Shown here: positions 12,384 through 23,577 of the stretch, in pieces
Position numbering within the stretch: the first letter of the stretch is position 1
How the letters are laid out: each line of letters opens with the position of its first letter
Assembly: GCA_026119855.1 (NCBI GenBank)
Contig: JAOWBW010000866.1
Location: forward strand, 1 to 64,000
DNA from: Campanula takesimana
Taxonomy: Eukaryota > Streptophyta > Magnoliopsida > Asterales > Campanulaceae
Length of the DNA stretch: 64,000 nt
Direction of reading: 5' to 3'
Made by a program: the position numbers and the translations under genes
Notes under the pieces: generated by a model
Seen by the model: the letters and a program-made list of their open reading frames with translations, nothing else
Database searches by the model: none
What the model was told of the DNA's origin: nothing

Positions 12384-13500
12384 CGTACGGCTTTGTTGGG
12401 CAGGGAACAGAATGTTTCAAAATTTAACCATTTTGTGCAGGGCAGAAACATTCTGTGTCCCTTTTGCTTCTGCTTATCCAGGTTCCAAATTTACAGATTT
12501 GTTTGTGCACATTACCTTCTTCTTTTCTAGCCAAAACTTGGTTTTTGAAGCTTGGTTATGCACAAGTTTTTTGGACATAAAATTGGGTTTTCAAAGCCTC
12601 CTTGTGCATAACCCATTTTGTAAAATTTTTTGAATCCTTTGTTGTGCACAACTTGTTTCGCAAATGGTTTTCAAAAGATTGTTCCTTCTTGTGAAGTTTT
12701 GATTTCAAAAGAACTTTTGGTTGTGCACAATTTGTTGTATGTACAAGTTTTTGCTTTGTTTGTTCATATGATTCTTGCTTGATTGCTTGTGTAAATAGCT
12801 TATTCATGATTGCTCATTTTTGTTGATTATGCTTATTTATGCTTGTTCATATGTTCATTATACATTGCTCATGATGTTAAGACGAATCGAAAAATTCTAT
12901 TTTAACTTAAAAAAAGAACATAGAATGGCTTCACACTACGCGCACTTGACCTTGCACGTTCCAAATGCCCTTTAAACCCGGGATGGATGCCAGATGCAGC
13001 TTTATTGGTGCTCTTGTGCCCTTCTAGCGCGCACGGGTCCATTCCACCTCCCCTTCCGAGCCGAGTCAACCACACTTGTCCGTGACACATAAATACCGTG
13101 ACTTCAGTTGGTTTTTGGTCTAGCTCATGTTACCACGTCCCTAATACGTGTCTGAGATTAATTGTGGCCAAGTTAATGCCCGAGTCACGACTCCTTGTGA
13201 AAGCAAGTGTGACCATGGTCAACTTTGACCCGGTCCTTGACTTATGCGTTAATGTTGGCTATAATTGACCTAAGTCATATATTGTGGATGGGGTGACACC
13301 GTGTTGTCAAGTCCTAATGAATGGTTCATACTAATCATCCTGAAGCCCACGGATAAGATTCGAGAGGCCTCATCAAAGATGAGGTTGTGCCGGAAGTCCC
13401 TTAAGTCCCTAAGACGAATCTCGATCTTAACCGGGGCTTAATCATGATTGGAATGGCTCACGCATTGGGAACCTTGCAATGCACTAGACCCTAGGCTCGT
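12384..13500. other. Unidentified non-coding flank
   Basis: There is no gene. Near 12400-12460 there is an imperfect palindrome: GGGAACAGAATGTTTC (12402) and GAAACATTCTGTGTCCC (12444). Between 12490 and 12740 the word TTGTGCACA or a close variant recurs about six times. From about 12880 the composition changes to that of the Tat-like leader that follows. The stretch may hold the eroded 5' LTR of Tat2, but no second copy is present to prove it. Confidence 0.5.
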
Positions 13501-13504
13501 TTCT

Positions 13505-13680
13505 TTCGGTCGGTGGAAGCCGCTTGCCCTATAGGACCCTCACCCGGGATAGTCCATCCTTGGGAGCGTGCAAGACAGGTGAAAACGAGGGGTCTATAGG
13601 CGTAGTGATGGCCTACATTGATCCAGGATTTAGAGTAGTTGCGAAAAAGAAGAGAAATCTTTTCCAACCATTTAGGAATA
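13505..13680 (+). other. Conserved structured leader block (Tat2 copy)
   Basis: It matches 38418-38590 of Tat1 over about 170 bp. CCTATAGGACCCTC (13528-13541) can pair with GAGGGGTCTATAGG (13587-13600). Further on, AAGAGAAATCTT (13650-13661) forms a stem closed by a GAAA tetraloop. In Tat1 the same place reads AAGGGGTACCCCTT, a different but again self-complementary sequence. Its position before gag suits a packaging or dimerisation signal; that role is inference. Confidence 0.65.
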
Positions 13681-13796
13681 AAAATGCGTTTTAAGTAAAC
13701 TTGAACGGATAACTAACTGCACCTTGAATGAATTGGCTCCGTTTTGCTTCTTGTCTTTGACACATTGCTTTCTTGCGTTAACGAGCGTCGTCCCGT

Positions 13797-14330
13797 CAAT
13801 TTTTGGATGGATCCCTGTTATCCTCCAAGACTCCTGTTAAATCCCTAGGCATTGTCCCCTAGGAACCCGTTAAGTTATTGGGAGATCTCCGAGGCACCCG
13901 TTAATATTTGGATGGATCCCCGTTATCCTCCAAGAATCCCGTTAAATCCCTAGGCGTTGTCCCTTAGAAACCCGTTAAGTACTTGGAAGATCTCCGAGGC
14001 ACCCGTTAATCTTTGGATGGATCCCCGTTATCCTCCAAGACTCCCGTTAAATCCCTAGGCGTTGTCCCCTAGGAACCTGTTAAGTCCTTGGAAGATCTCT
14101 GAGGCACCCGTTAATCTTTGGATGGATCCCCATTATCCTCCAAAATTCCCGTTAGAAACCCTAGGCGTTGTCCCCTAGGTCCCCGTTATGACCCCCGTTG
14201 AAACCCTAGGCGTTGTACCCTTGGTCCCCATTAAGATCCCCATTAAATCCCTAGGAATAGTCCCCTAGGAAGTCAGTCAAGTCCTTGGATGGATCCCCGT
14301 TATCCTCCAAAAAGTCAGTCATGTTCATCT
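13797..14330 (+). repeat. About 105-bp tandem repeat, four to five copies
   Basis: Units are built from TTTGGATGGATCCCCGTTAT, CCCGTTAAATCCCTAGGC and GGAAGATCTCCGAGGCAC. Copies start near 13797, 13902, 14006 and 14110, with a shortened and scrambled end to 14330. They lie between the leader block and the ORF of Tat2. Confidence 0.85.
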
Positions 14331-14356
14331 TTTCCTCTTAGAATTCCAAACCCGTT

Positions 14357-14437
14357 GAACTACGGTGACCTGAGCCTCTCATCGCGTGGGACCCCCTCCC
14401 TCGTGGTGAGGGGAACGTAGGCAACTTCGGCCCGGTC
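14357..14437 (+). other. Tat hairpin module, copy 1
   Basis: GAACTACG...GAACGTAGGCA frames an inner stem in which CCTCTCATCGCG pairs with CGTGGTGAGGGG (12 pairs counting G-U). A CTTCGG...CGGTC tail follows. This is the longest inner stem of the five copies in the window. Confidence 0.7.
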
Positions 14438-14563
14438 AAATATCCCAAATAGAGACACATGTGTCTTCGGCCCAAGCAATTTTTACCCGAGTCTAAACTA
14501 CCCCTTTTTTCCGCCACAGCAAGAATGAAGTGGAAAAGAGCACCGTGTCACCGCCTGTTCAGC

Positions 14564-15988
14564 ATGGAGTCTGATAGTTCCTCACTCGCTACAACTTCTC
14601 CACTCCGGTACCTTGGAATGACCAGTTCAGAGGAAAGTAGTTGGGAGAGTGATTCCACAGATAACCAGGACAGTCCAACCAAAGAAGAGTTGCTCCAAGC
14701 GTTAGAAGCCTCCAGGGCTCGGGAAGAGATTACCAGGAAACACCACGAGAAAGCACGGGACCGATTTGTCGAGTCGATGAAACGGAAAGGTGTTAAGGTT
14801 TTGTTTCAGACTGATGGGTCTTTCATTGAGGTTGCTGACCATGAGGAAGTGGTCGAAATCACCCAACCTCCAAATCGCAACCAAACCCCGCCCCCTCAAC
14901 CTTGCGAAAACACCAAATCCCCCCATTCTCTATCTCAACATACCATCACTCAAAGCTTACCTCCCACTCAAAGCTTACCTCCCACTCTAAGCTTACCTCC
15001 TACTCAGGCTCCCTGCACTCCGCCTCACCCCGGATCCAACATTCCCTATTGGTTACCTCCCATAAATCCCCGAATACAATACACTCAAAACACCCATGTC
15101 TCACCATTCACATCGATCATTCCTCAACCATCACTCCCATGATATCTTCCTAATTATACTCCTTTTCAGTTCGAAATCGCTAATCAGATCCCAAGGACTC
15201 AGTCACCATATGTGGATACTCGATCAACCATTGGATTCTATGGAGACCCGTATCATTGCTACAGTCCGAGACCTTTTAGACCACAAGCTCATTGCATGCC
15301 TCCGATATACATTCCTATGAGCAACCGAGATTATGAGTATGCCTACAACCACGCACTTCCCCAGAATCCTCATGTTTCACCTCAGTCGGGTAGGTTGTTG
15401 GGAAAGAGAAAGCAAATGGAATATAAGGAACCCCTTGTCTCGAGCAGCGGTAATTCTCATCACCACCACACTTCGGTCAAAGGTAAAGGAAAATCCAAAT
15501 GCCAACCCAAGCTCCATTTCGTAAGGTTCGAGGATTTCAGAATGCCCATAAGCAAGGTATTTGAGGGTTTGGTTAAGCAAGGCCTCGCAAAGCCTCTTGT
15601 TAACTACCAACCCAGGAACCCCGAGAAATACCTTGACAAGAGTAAGAGATGTGCCTTTCACAATTATCACGTACACAATACCGATGAGTGCTTTATTATA
15701 AAACGCGTCATTCTGGATTTGATTAAGGAGGGAAAGCTTGAACGCCCACACGCCCCCGATACAACCAATGACACGAGTATCAACATGCTTGAGTTCGCAG
15801 AATCTAATCCCATGGCCTTCTCGATGGTCAATAAATGGAGTGATATCTGCCCCAAGGAAAAGGAGCCCGTGATTGACAAAGTCATCAGGCCCAAAAAGGG
15901 AGAGCCTGTTTTGGGAAAGTTGACAAAATCAGTGTCCAAGGTGGTGGTTCCTAAAATCAGCAAAGCCGAAATGGCAGAAGGTTTTTAG
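14564..15988 (+). pseudogene. Gag-like ORF of Tat2 (one premature stop)
   Basis: One frame runs from the ATG at 14564 (MESDSSSLATT) to a TAG at 15986, interrupted only by a TGA at 15140-15142; upstream in-frame ATGs at 14525 are possible. The first half is acidic and then proline/serine-rich, with the SLPPTQ peptide repeated three times near 14952-15010. The second half holds FRMPISKVFEGLVKQGLAKP (about 15536) and a CAFHNYHVHNTDEC cysteine/histidine set (about 15651-15692). Both have clear counterparts in Tat1 (40077-40230), so this is the C-terminal part of a Tat Gag. The capsid core seen in Tat1 at about 39500-39900 is absent, which is why I call the element non-autonomous. The function of the remaining protein, if any, is unknown. 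Confidence 0.7.
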
Positions 15989-17789
15989 AAAGGATCAGTG
16001 GCACAGAGAATGTCTGAAGGGCTAAATGCCCCGGGTTGGGAAATGAATGGTGCCGTGGTTGCCATAACAGAGGATGAAGTTTCAAAACCCCTTCCATCAA
16101 CCTCCCCTTAGGAAGAGTCAAAGTCCATTGTTAGGATGTGTGATAAGCCCTTAAGAAAAGAAAAGGTGTCTGTTAGGTTTAGTTGGAGTCTTGACTCCCC
16201 GGTTGATGCCATGTGGTGACCATTTTGAATCCTTGTCAGTTTTCTTAATAAGATTATTATTATTATTGCTTTGTCAAAAGTTTGCATAAAATGTGTGTGA
16301 GTCTTTCACTCAAAACAAAAGTGTGTCTTAAAACAAAAAGAGTTTTCTTGAAATAAAAGATCAAGTTTTTCCTAAAAGTCTAATCCAATAATGAAGCATT
16401 TTTCTCAAATCATGGTTATAATTTCACCTTGAGGTTTAATATGCTAAAAGTCCTTCGCGGTTCTGTCCATTGGAAACATTGACCAAGGAGCCCACATCTG
16501 AATTGGCGTCCGAGACAACCGTCCACATGAGCAATGAGATCAAACAATTGGGACACCGTCTACAAGAAGAAGCCCGAGCTTCGGAAGGCCAAAGGCGGTT
16601 ACATCAAAGGGAAATCCGAATGCAATGTGCGGAGATTACGCACCTTGAAAGGAAATCACCAAAAGGATATAGCCTAAAGAAAACTCCCAACTCACGAGTA
16701 GACTAATCCGGCAATTACAACGCCAAGCCAAATGGAGACCTCGCGACATCTTTCCCGATGACACGGAACCCGAGTTCCCCGTGGAAGACATGGAATATGC
16801 CGCTAACAACCCCTCCAACAACTGAGGAAGAAAATGGATCATCGTGCCTCATGGGAGCCCATCCCTAAAAAAAATGTGAGTCTTCCAGCCTCGTAGGATC
16901 TAGACTTTCATCAAAGTCCATCCCGGACTGTGTCTTTTTATTTTTGCAGAGGTCCGTACTTTGACATGTATGTATAAAGTTATCTAAATAAAAGAGTCAT
17001 TTTCCTTCTCTTCTCTCTAGACTTGAGACAATATTTGCAATATACATTTACTCTTGAAATTGCCTTGCTTGTTATTATTTGATTGCTACGTCCCTAAAAT
17101 GATGAATTGACTTCTAAGCATACTAGTCAATGACGACTCATTAAGGACGAATGGACCTAACACAAATCAAAATTGCTAAATGCAAACAATTAATCTTGGT
17201 GAGAATAAATGTTGTGATCAATTGGCATGAAGAAACCGTTAATGGCAAGCGTTCCCCTATACACATACCCGATACACATCTCCCGATACACAACCCGATA
17301 CACATTTCCCGATACACAACCCGATATACCTTTCTGATACAAATTCTTGATGCACATCAAAGGCATCCCAAGACAATGAAAGGCAAGGATGTTGTTGCTC
17401 AACCACCAAGATTCAACCATGATCGCGCGTGAGCAACCAAGCAAAGGACTTCCCAGATCTTCAAAAGTCAACATGAGAATGACAGAATTCCACCAAGGGG
17501 CTACAAATGAGCCAATGTCCAAGATAGCAAGTTGGGACTAATGTTTCCCCTCATCCCTAAAAAAAAAAAAAAAAAAAAGGAGGGAAAAGAAATGAATGTA
17601 TGGAAAAAGGGAAAGGAAATGAATATATGCGAAGAGGAAGTTTGCCTCAAAAGCTCACCAAGTTCACATCAAAAGTCCACCTCAAAGAGCATCCTAAGGA
17701 TTTCACCGCAAAGCAAAGTGATCTACATCAGCAAAGCAACAACATCCTTCAAAAGGACACCAACCCCAGCAAAAGACGGCGCAAAGGCC
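15989..17789 (+). other. Non-coding Tat2 region with minor repeats
   Basis: A short open stretch continues to a TAG near 16111, and then nothing coding is supported. At 17258-17345 the word CCCGATACACA recurs about five times. An A-run of about 19 lies at 17560-17578. A broken reading near 16470-16830 (ends DTEPEFPVEDMEYAANN) may be a decayed exon of the element but matches nothing I recognise. Confidence 0.5.
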
Positions 17790-17850
17790 GAACTACGGCG
17801 ACCTGAGCTCCTCAAAATGAGGGGAACGTAGGAAACCTTCGGGTCCGGTC
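17790..17850 (+). other. Tat hairpin module, copy 2
   Basis: GAACTACG...GAACGTAGG frames the inner stem CTCCTC/GAGGGG with loop AAAAT, followed by CTTCGGGTCCGGTC. In Tat1 the equivalent copies lie in the LTR and just after pol. Confidence 0.7.
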
Positions 17851-18327
17851 ACAACATGAAACAAAACCATCAAATCATGGTCCTCTCAAAATGACCAAGT
17901 TTTCTGCCCTTGGTCTCATCAATGACTGATGTCCCAGACACACCTTCATCTCCCGATCTTGCCATTGATCGAATCTTAATCTTAATTGATCATAACATTT
18001 ATACATGTTAAGGCTAATTGCTTGCTATAATCTTGACTTAATGACAAACATGGTCCATTCAAGCAATCATTTTGTGATATTAACTAAGGAAAATTTCAAA
18101 TGTCTCAATAAGTCTTCTCTTCTACATCTTAGGAAAGAGCTAAACACTTGTATTCTGTCGAGCAAGGGCTTCCTCCCATACATTGCTCAAAGAGCTCACC
18201 AACATAAAGGGACTCTCTCCCAAATAAAATGCCCTTGCATGTTTCCTCTAAGAAAAATACTTTAAAGTCCCCATTCTATAGAGTCGGCTGGATCACTCAT
18301 AAAAAAAAGGCACCAAAAAAGTAGCCC

Positions 18328-18435
18328 GCTAGGTTGAAAACCCGTAAGGGCGGCCTAGGCAAAAAAACAGGGTGTGCCATAAAAGACGCAAAAGAGATGC
18401 TCGCTAGGTTGAAAACCTGATAGGGCGGCCTAGGC
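18328..18435 (+). repeat. Duplicated hairpin unit in Tat2
   Basis: GCTAGGTTGAAAACCCGTAA with GGGCGGCCTAGGC occurs at 18328-18360 and, slightly changed, at 18403-18435. GCTAGG can pair with CCTAGGC, and an inner CCC/GGG pair in the first copy becomes CCT/AGG in the second. Confidence 0.65.
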
Positions 18436-18489
18436 AAAAGAAAGGGTGCGTCATGAAAAGGGATGGGTTCCTAACCTCACGTCAAAGGC

Positions 18490-18660
18490 CGGAAGACGAC
18501 AACGGGTCCACGTCAACATCAAAAGTCGAAGGACGACATTGGGGCTACCTCCACATCAATGACAACGAGGACATGTGGCTACCCCGACACCAACAAGGAC
18601 ATGGGGCTACCCCAACATCAACGACAAAGACGATATTAGGGCTGCCCCACAACGGCGACG
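18490..18660 (+). repeat. Short degenerate tandem repeat
   Basis: Units of roughly 30-45 bp are built on GACATGGGGCTACCCCAACA. GGGGCTACCCC is itself a small palindrome. About four to five units, imperfect. Confidence 0.6.
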
Positions 18661-19009
18661 AGCAGATTTCCTACCATCGGTTACTCCTCAATGAATGGAC
18701 TGAATCCAAAGGACTTTATGCATAACAAACCTCGCGGTTAAGTTAAAATCAAAATTTGACTAAAATGCTTTGTTAAAAGATTTGCCTTTAAAAATAATCT
18801 TTTCCAAACTTGCCAATTTGGTGCCATTTGTCAAAAACAATGTTTCAAGCAAAAATGCTTTTGATCAAAGAATGATTTTCCCAAAGTTTTGGACTCTTTC
18901 ATCCACAATGTGTCTTAACGGTTGCCCCTAGGCTCTTCCCCGGTGTCAAGAAAATGTGTCAACCACCCCGTAGAGTAGTTTTGACCCAACCCAAGCTTTG
19001 ACCCAGAAT

Positions 19010-20245
19010 GGTCTCTTTAGGTTCAAGCCTTTGTCCCGGCAGTCCTTAGTCGGACGTAAGACCAGTTTTCCCGTCAAACTCCCCAAAGATGGAGTTGACC
19101 CAAGTCAAACCTAGGCTTAGAATAGTCATTGTAGGTTGAGACCTTGTCCCCGGCAGTCCTTAGTCAGACGTAAGACCAGTTTTCCCGTCAAACTCCCCAA
19201 AGATGGAGTTGACCCAAGTCAAACCCAGGTTAAGAATTTGAGTCTTGTGAAATTAGCCCGTCCGCGCTTCGTAAGCCCAGGTTAAGAGTATAAATATAAC
19301 CCAGCCGTAATTCGAAAGTCCAGGTTAAGAGTTTGAATTTGTGAAGTTAACGTGGCCGTTATTTGTAAGTCCAGTTAAAAATATGAAAAATTGTCCTTTG
19401 GCGGTCAGGAATGGCATAAGTCCATTAGGTTTAGTGAGATTATGTCCTTTGGCGGTCCGGTGTGATGTAAGACCATTAGGTTTTGTGATTTCGTCCTTTG
19501 ATAGTCCGGAATGACATAAGTCCATTAGGTTAGACCTGTCCTTTGGCCGTCCGACGTGACGTAAGGCCATTAGTTTCTGTGAGACTTGACCTTTGGCCGT
19601 CCGGCGTGACGTAAGACCATTAGGTTTTGTAAGACTTGTCCTTTGGTCGTCCAGCGTGACGTAAGACCATTAGGTTTTGTGAGATTATGTCCTTTGGCGG
19701 TCCGGTGTGACGTAAGACCATTAGGTTTTGTGAGATTCGTCCTTGGCCATCCAGCGTGGCGTAAGACCAGTGGATTTTGTTGACCCGGCCGTACTTCGTA
19801 AGTCCAGGGTAGAAAGTGAAATCGTGAAAGTCCCGGCCGTTCCTCGTAAGTCCAGGATGAAAGTTAAGATGTTATTGCCTCAGCAGCCCTTGGTAGGGCG
19901 TAAGACCAGTATAGTCATGAAAACCTTTGCCCCCCGAGAGTGGCCAGGTTAGAGAAAACCTATCATTCTGACGGCAGTCTGGAGGGACGTAAGACCAGTT
20001 TGTATAGTCGACTCTCCACCATGATATAAGTTGACCAGTTTGTGTAGTCGACCCTCCACCATGAGATAAGTTGACCAGTTTGTGAAGTCGACCCTCCGTC
20101 ATGAGATAAGTTGACCAATTGACCAGTTTGTGTAGTCGACCCTCTGTCATGAGATAAGTTGACCAATTGACCAGTTTGTGTAGTCGACCCTCCGCCATGA
20201 GATAAGTTGACCAGTTTGTGTAGTCGACCCTCCGTCATGAGATAA
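19010..20245 (+). repeat. Compound tandem-repeat region of Tat2 3' end
   Basis: Three arrays are arranged in series. At 19019-19240 a unit of about 114 bp occurs twice (GGCAGTCCTTAGTCGGACGT). At 19375-19800 a unit of about 55-60 bp occurs seven or eight times (CCTTTGGCGGTCC, GACGTAAGACCATTAGG). At 20005-20245 a unit of 39 or 49 bp occurs six times (AGTCGACCCTCCRYCATGAG). GACGTAAGACCA is common to the first two arrays, so they share an origin. Expanding arrays in the 3' untranslated part are known in Tat/Ogre elements and can seed satellites. Confidence 0.85.
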
Positions 20246-21090
20246 GAGCTCCAACGGCTAGTTTTTGAAGCTCCACTATAAATAGCCCGCTCATCCTTAT
20301 TTCCAAGCTGCTTGTGTTTTGCTTTCAGAAAGAAACTTTAAAGATTTGAAGATTGCTTCTCATTTCCAAAATTCTCAAGAACAACCTTTATACCTTCATA
20401 CTTTACCAAGCCCAGATCCTAAAGCCTTGTATCACCAGAATATCTTGTGCTCTTCATCTCATAGATTTATAGAGCCCAGATTTCTGACACACACACATCT
20501 CTTAAAGTTCCGATCTCATCGATCTTACTTCTAGAGATACACCGGTTATTGTCTAGGATTTGTTCTTTCATAGATTATAGATCTTTTAGTTAGTTTTGTT
20601 CTAAATCATTGTAACTTGTATCACTCACTCATAATAAGATCTCCATTAAAAATCCAAGACTAACCATATTGGTAGAGGACGTAGATCTTTTCCCGATCGA
20701 ACCTCTCCAAATAGCTTGTCTATTTATTGTTCTTTTCATTCTACATTTAAGCTTTTCTGATATATTGCTTTGTTGGATATTTGTAGATTGTCGTGCACTG
20801 TTTGCATTGTGTTTGTGTACTTTCTGCCTTAGTACCATTTTGCACCTCTCTTTAAGCTAAACTTAGTGCGTGCGTTTTTACACTTCTGCGTATATACCTG
20901 CGCATAAGTGATTGCTTTAAGTTTCCGCTGTGCATTTCACACTCTTGTTGCGCGCTATACTTAGCCAAAATTAGAGCTATGCGCATTAGCCATTGATTTG
21001 CAAAATGGTTTGAAAATAATTTTAAAATGCTATTCACCCCCCCCCCCCTCTAGCATTTTTCATACCCTTGTTGCCCCTTTGGGACCAACA
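20246..21090 (+). repeat. 5' LTR of copia 1, left end missing
   Basis: It corresponds to the last roughly 840 bp of the 1.35 kb copia 2 LTR, from the GAGCTCCAACGGCTAG block to the end GGGACCAACA. The upstream U3 (about 500 bp, including the expected TGTTGGGTATGCCC start) is absent and replaced by the tandem repeats ending at 20245. A C-run lies at about 21039. Confidence 0.88.
20277..20285 (+). promoter_or_regulatory. TATA box of copia 1 LTR
   Basis: TATAAATAG stands at the same relative position in both copia 2 LTRs (minus strand at about 26270-26278 and 53612-53620). It most likely sets the U3/R boundary about 30 bp downstream. Confidence 0.75.
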
Positions 21091-21092
21091 AG

Positions 21093-21104
21093 TGGTATCA
21101 GAGC
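21093..21104 (+). promoter_or_regulatory. Primer binding site, copia 1
   Basis: TGGTATCAGAGC lies 2 bp after the LTR and is complementary to the 3' end of initiator methionine tRNA, the usual primer for this group. Copia 2 has the same site. Confidence 0.9.
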
Positions 21105-21162
21105 AAACACCATTATAAAACATTTTTTTTTTCAAGCTTAACAGCTTGGGTGCCGATTCGAT

Positions 21163-23540
21163 ATGGCAAACTCAAAACCTTCGGCAACTGCTAACTACAC
21201 ACATGTTCCAGTCTTTGATGAAGATCATTTCGACGTGTGGAAATTCAGCATTTTGACCCATCTCAGCTCAATGGATGAAAGGCTTCATGACACCATGGTT
21301 TATGGACCTTACATCCCAATGAAAGCGAATCCAAATCCGCACGCAAACGCTGCTCAACCATCTATTCTGAAACAAAAGGAAGAATGGACTGAAGAAGAAA
21401 TTAAAAGAGTTGCAAATGATGGGAAGGCTAGAAACATTCTCCTTAGTACTCTAAGCACGGCTATGAAACAACAAGTCATGCATTATGCTACCGCCAATGA
21501 ATTATGGGATGCTATTGAAGAGCATATTGAAAGAGACACTGTATGCAAGGAGAACAAGAGATACGAAGTTCAAAAGAGATTCAACAATTTCTCTCAACTC
21601 CCCGGTGAAACCTTAAGACAGACTTATGAACGTTACTGTGAAATAATAAATCTCTGTATTTCACTTAGAAAGAAATTCTCTAATAAGGAATTAAATGTTA
21701 ATTTCCTCGCTGCTTTTGGATCAAGATATCTCCATAAATCTAGTGCTCTTGAAGACGCTGGAACTTTGGATGTTTGGACACTAAGAAATCTTTACGCAAA
21801 TCTCAAAGTTTATGAACTCAAACTTCAGCGTATAAGTGAAACTGAAGGAAAATCAAAATCCATTTCTATGGTGGCACAAAGAGAGGAAGCGCCTGCGCCA
21901 GTACCTATTGAGAAAAGTTCTGACCCTAAAATTTCTACTTTTGATTTATTGGATATGGATGATGAGGACTTTGCTTTATTTGTGAAGAGATTCCAGAAGT
22001 TCAGAAAATTCTCAAAACCCAATTCATTCAGCAAAGCTCAAGGATCCACAAGCAGAGCTCCTCCAAAGTTTAAAAGGAGCAGTGATTCTAAAAGGAAAGA
22101 AGACCTTGTTTGTTTTAATTGCAGGAAATCAGGACATTTTGCGTCAAGCTGCCCAATTCCCAAGTTCGAGTACATGCAGAAAAAGAGAAGCCACACTCCA
22201 AAATTCAATCATCATAAAGGAATGGTTGCTGTGGAAGAATCTCCATCAAATGATCGCAATATGTGGATTGAAACAGACTCGGAAGAAAGCGATGAAGATT
22301 CTGATGATGGACTCGTGTGCTTGGTGGCAAAAGATGATGATTATGATTCTGAAGATGACTTCTCAAAAGATGTTCCTGATATGAAGATTTTGAACAAACC
22401 TGTTAGAAAATTTGCATGTCATTTTGAAGTGATGAAGAAGAAAGGACCAACCATCAGCGAGCTCATTGAACAAGGATGTATTACTCCAGCTCAAAGCGAT
22501 GGTGGATTGTTATTTTCCAGATGTGATATGAGCGCATGAAGAAAACTCAGAAAGAGCGATTACATCAGACCTCAAATTGTATCAATTCCAAAAATAAATC
22601 ATGATGAGGACATTGAAAAGCAAGAAAAATTGTTCAAAGAGGCTGAAAAAGTAATAAGTCGTTTTAGTGATATGAAGGAAGCTTTAGCACTATCATGTGA
22701 TGAAATTTCCCAGCTTAAGACCGAGAAATCACTATTAAAATCTGAACTCACCCTCCTTAAGGAGCAGATAAAGAGCATGACTCGTCTTACTGTTAAAAAC
22801 ACCTATCTAACGGAACAGAACTCTATACTTAAAGTTCAAAATGATGAATTGGTTGCTCAAATTATTGATCTTAAAAACATTACAAATGAGTTGTCCAATT
22901 CTCGTGTCATATGGATGGTATCTTTGTGTCTCAAAAAGCCAGTGGTGATAAAGGTGGCTTGGGATTCACATCAACTAGTGACAACTTTAAGTGTGAGGTC
23001 TGCACTGAAAGAGACAGTGAATTTACACCTCAGCAAACTCATGAAATTCCCAAGGAAAAACATTCAAGTTCAATGGGTAAAAGACAGGAAAACGTCAAGA
23101 AACAAACATTCCATTATGTCTACCCAACGAAACAACTTGGAAAAGTTAAAAAGAAGGAAGTAGCTACAGATGAATCTTCCTCTAGCAAAATAATTCTTGA
23201 AATAAGGCGCGCTCATTCTACGAGCGAACATTATGCGCCTAGGAGTCATGCGCATCATCTCCATGCGCGTCCTAGCCCTATGCGCGCTCCTAGAAAAAGC
23301 GCCCTAAAATTTCAAAAGAAAAATTTTGTTAAGGCAAATTCATCTGACCCAATCAAGAATGATATCCCAAAGAAAAGTAAGGAGTTTGTGAAAACTCACG
23401 TGATTGGTGGCTTTCATCATTGTTCCATTTGTGATTGCTCAAGACATAAGACCGTGGAATGCCTTTTGCGATTCACTCCCAATGCCAAAGGACGTAAAAA
23501 TCCTAAGGTCAAGCAAGAGTGGGTTGTCAAGAGTTGCTAA
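21163..23540 (+). pseudogene. gag of copia 1
   Basis: Gag forms the virus-like particle. It starts MANSKPSATANYTHVP and stays open for 458 codons. The UBN2-type copia capsid region covers about residues 10-230. A CCHC zinc knuckle (CFNCRKSGHFASSC) sits at residues 317-330, and an acidic stretch rich in D and E follows. A TGA at 22537 breaks the frame (copia 2 has an arginine codon there). A predicted coiled coil in the same frame follows (KEAEKVISRFSDMKEALAL from about 22636). One base is lost near 22906, shifting the frame for the rest. A second CX2CX4HX4C set lies at 23421-23462 and the stop is at 23538. A two-knuckle, coiled-coil Gag of this size fits Sireviruses. Confidence 0.88.
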
Positions 23541-23577
23541 CTCTAGGACCCAAAAGGAATAAAGGGGACTTGCTTAA

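Larger units (their letters stand above)
13100..20245 (+). mobile_element. Decayed, probably non-autonomous Tat-type element (Tat2)
   Basis: It shares with Tat1 a structured leader block, the C-terminal Gag region (FRMPISKVFEGLVKQGL and a CAFHN-type cysteine/histidine pair) and the five-copy hairpin module. It has no recognisable capsid core, reverse transcriptase, RNase H or integrase. The ORF is followed by about 4 kb of repeat-filled non-coding DNA up to a truncated copia LTR at 20246. LTR boundaries cannot be fixed because only one copy of any terminal sequence is present. Left limit is approximate. Confidence 0.65.

Noticed and set aside
16470..16842. A separate small gene on either strand
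   Set aside because: Open frames are short, broken and unlike any family I know; listed only as non-coding Tat2 sequence.
19872..20238. Repeat peptides (MTEGRLHKLVNWSTYL type) on the minus strand
   Set aside because: Translation of the 39/49 bp tandem repeats; frames shift between units.
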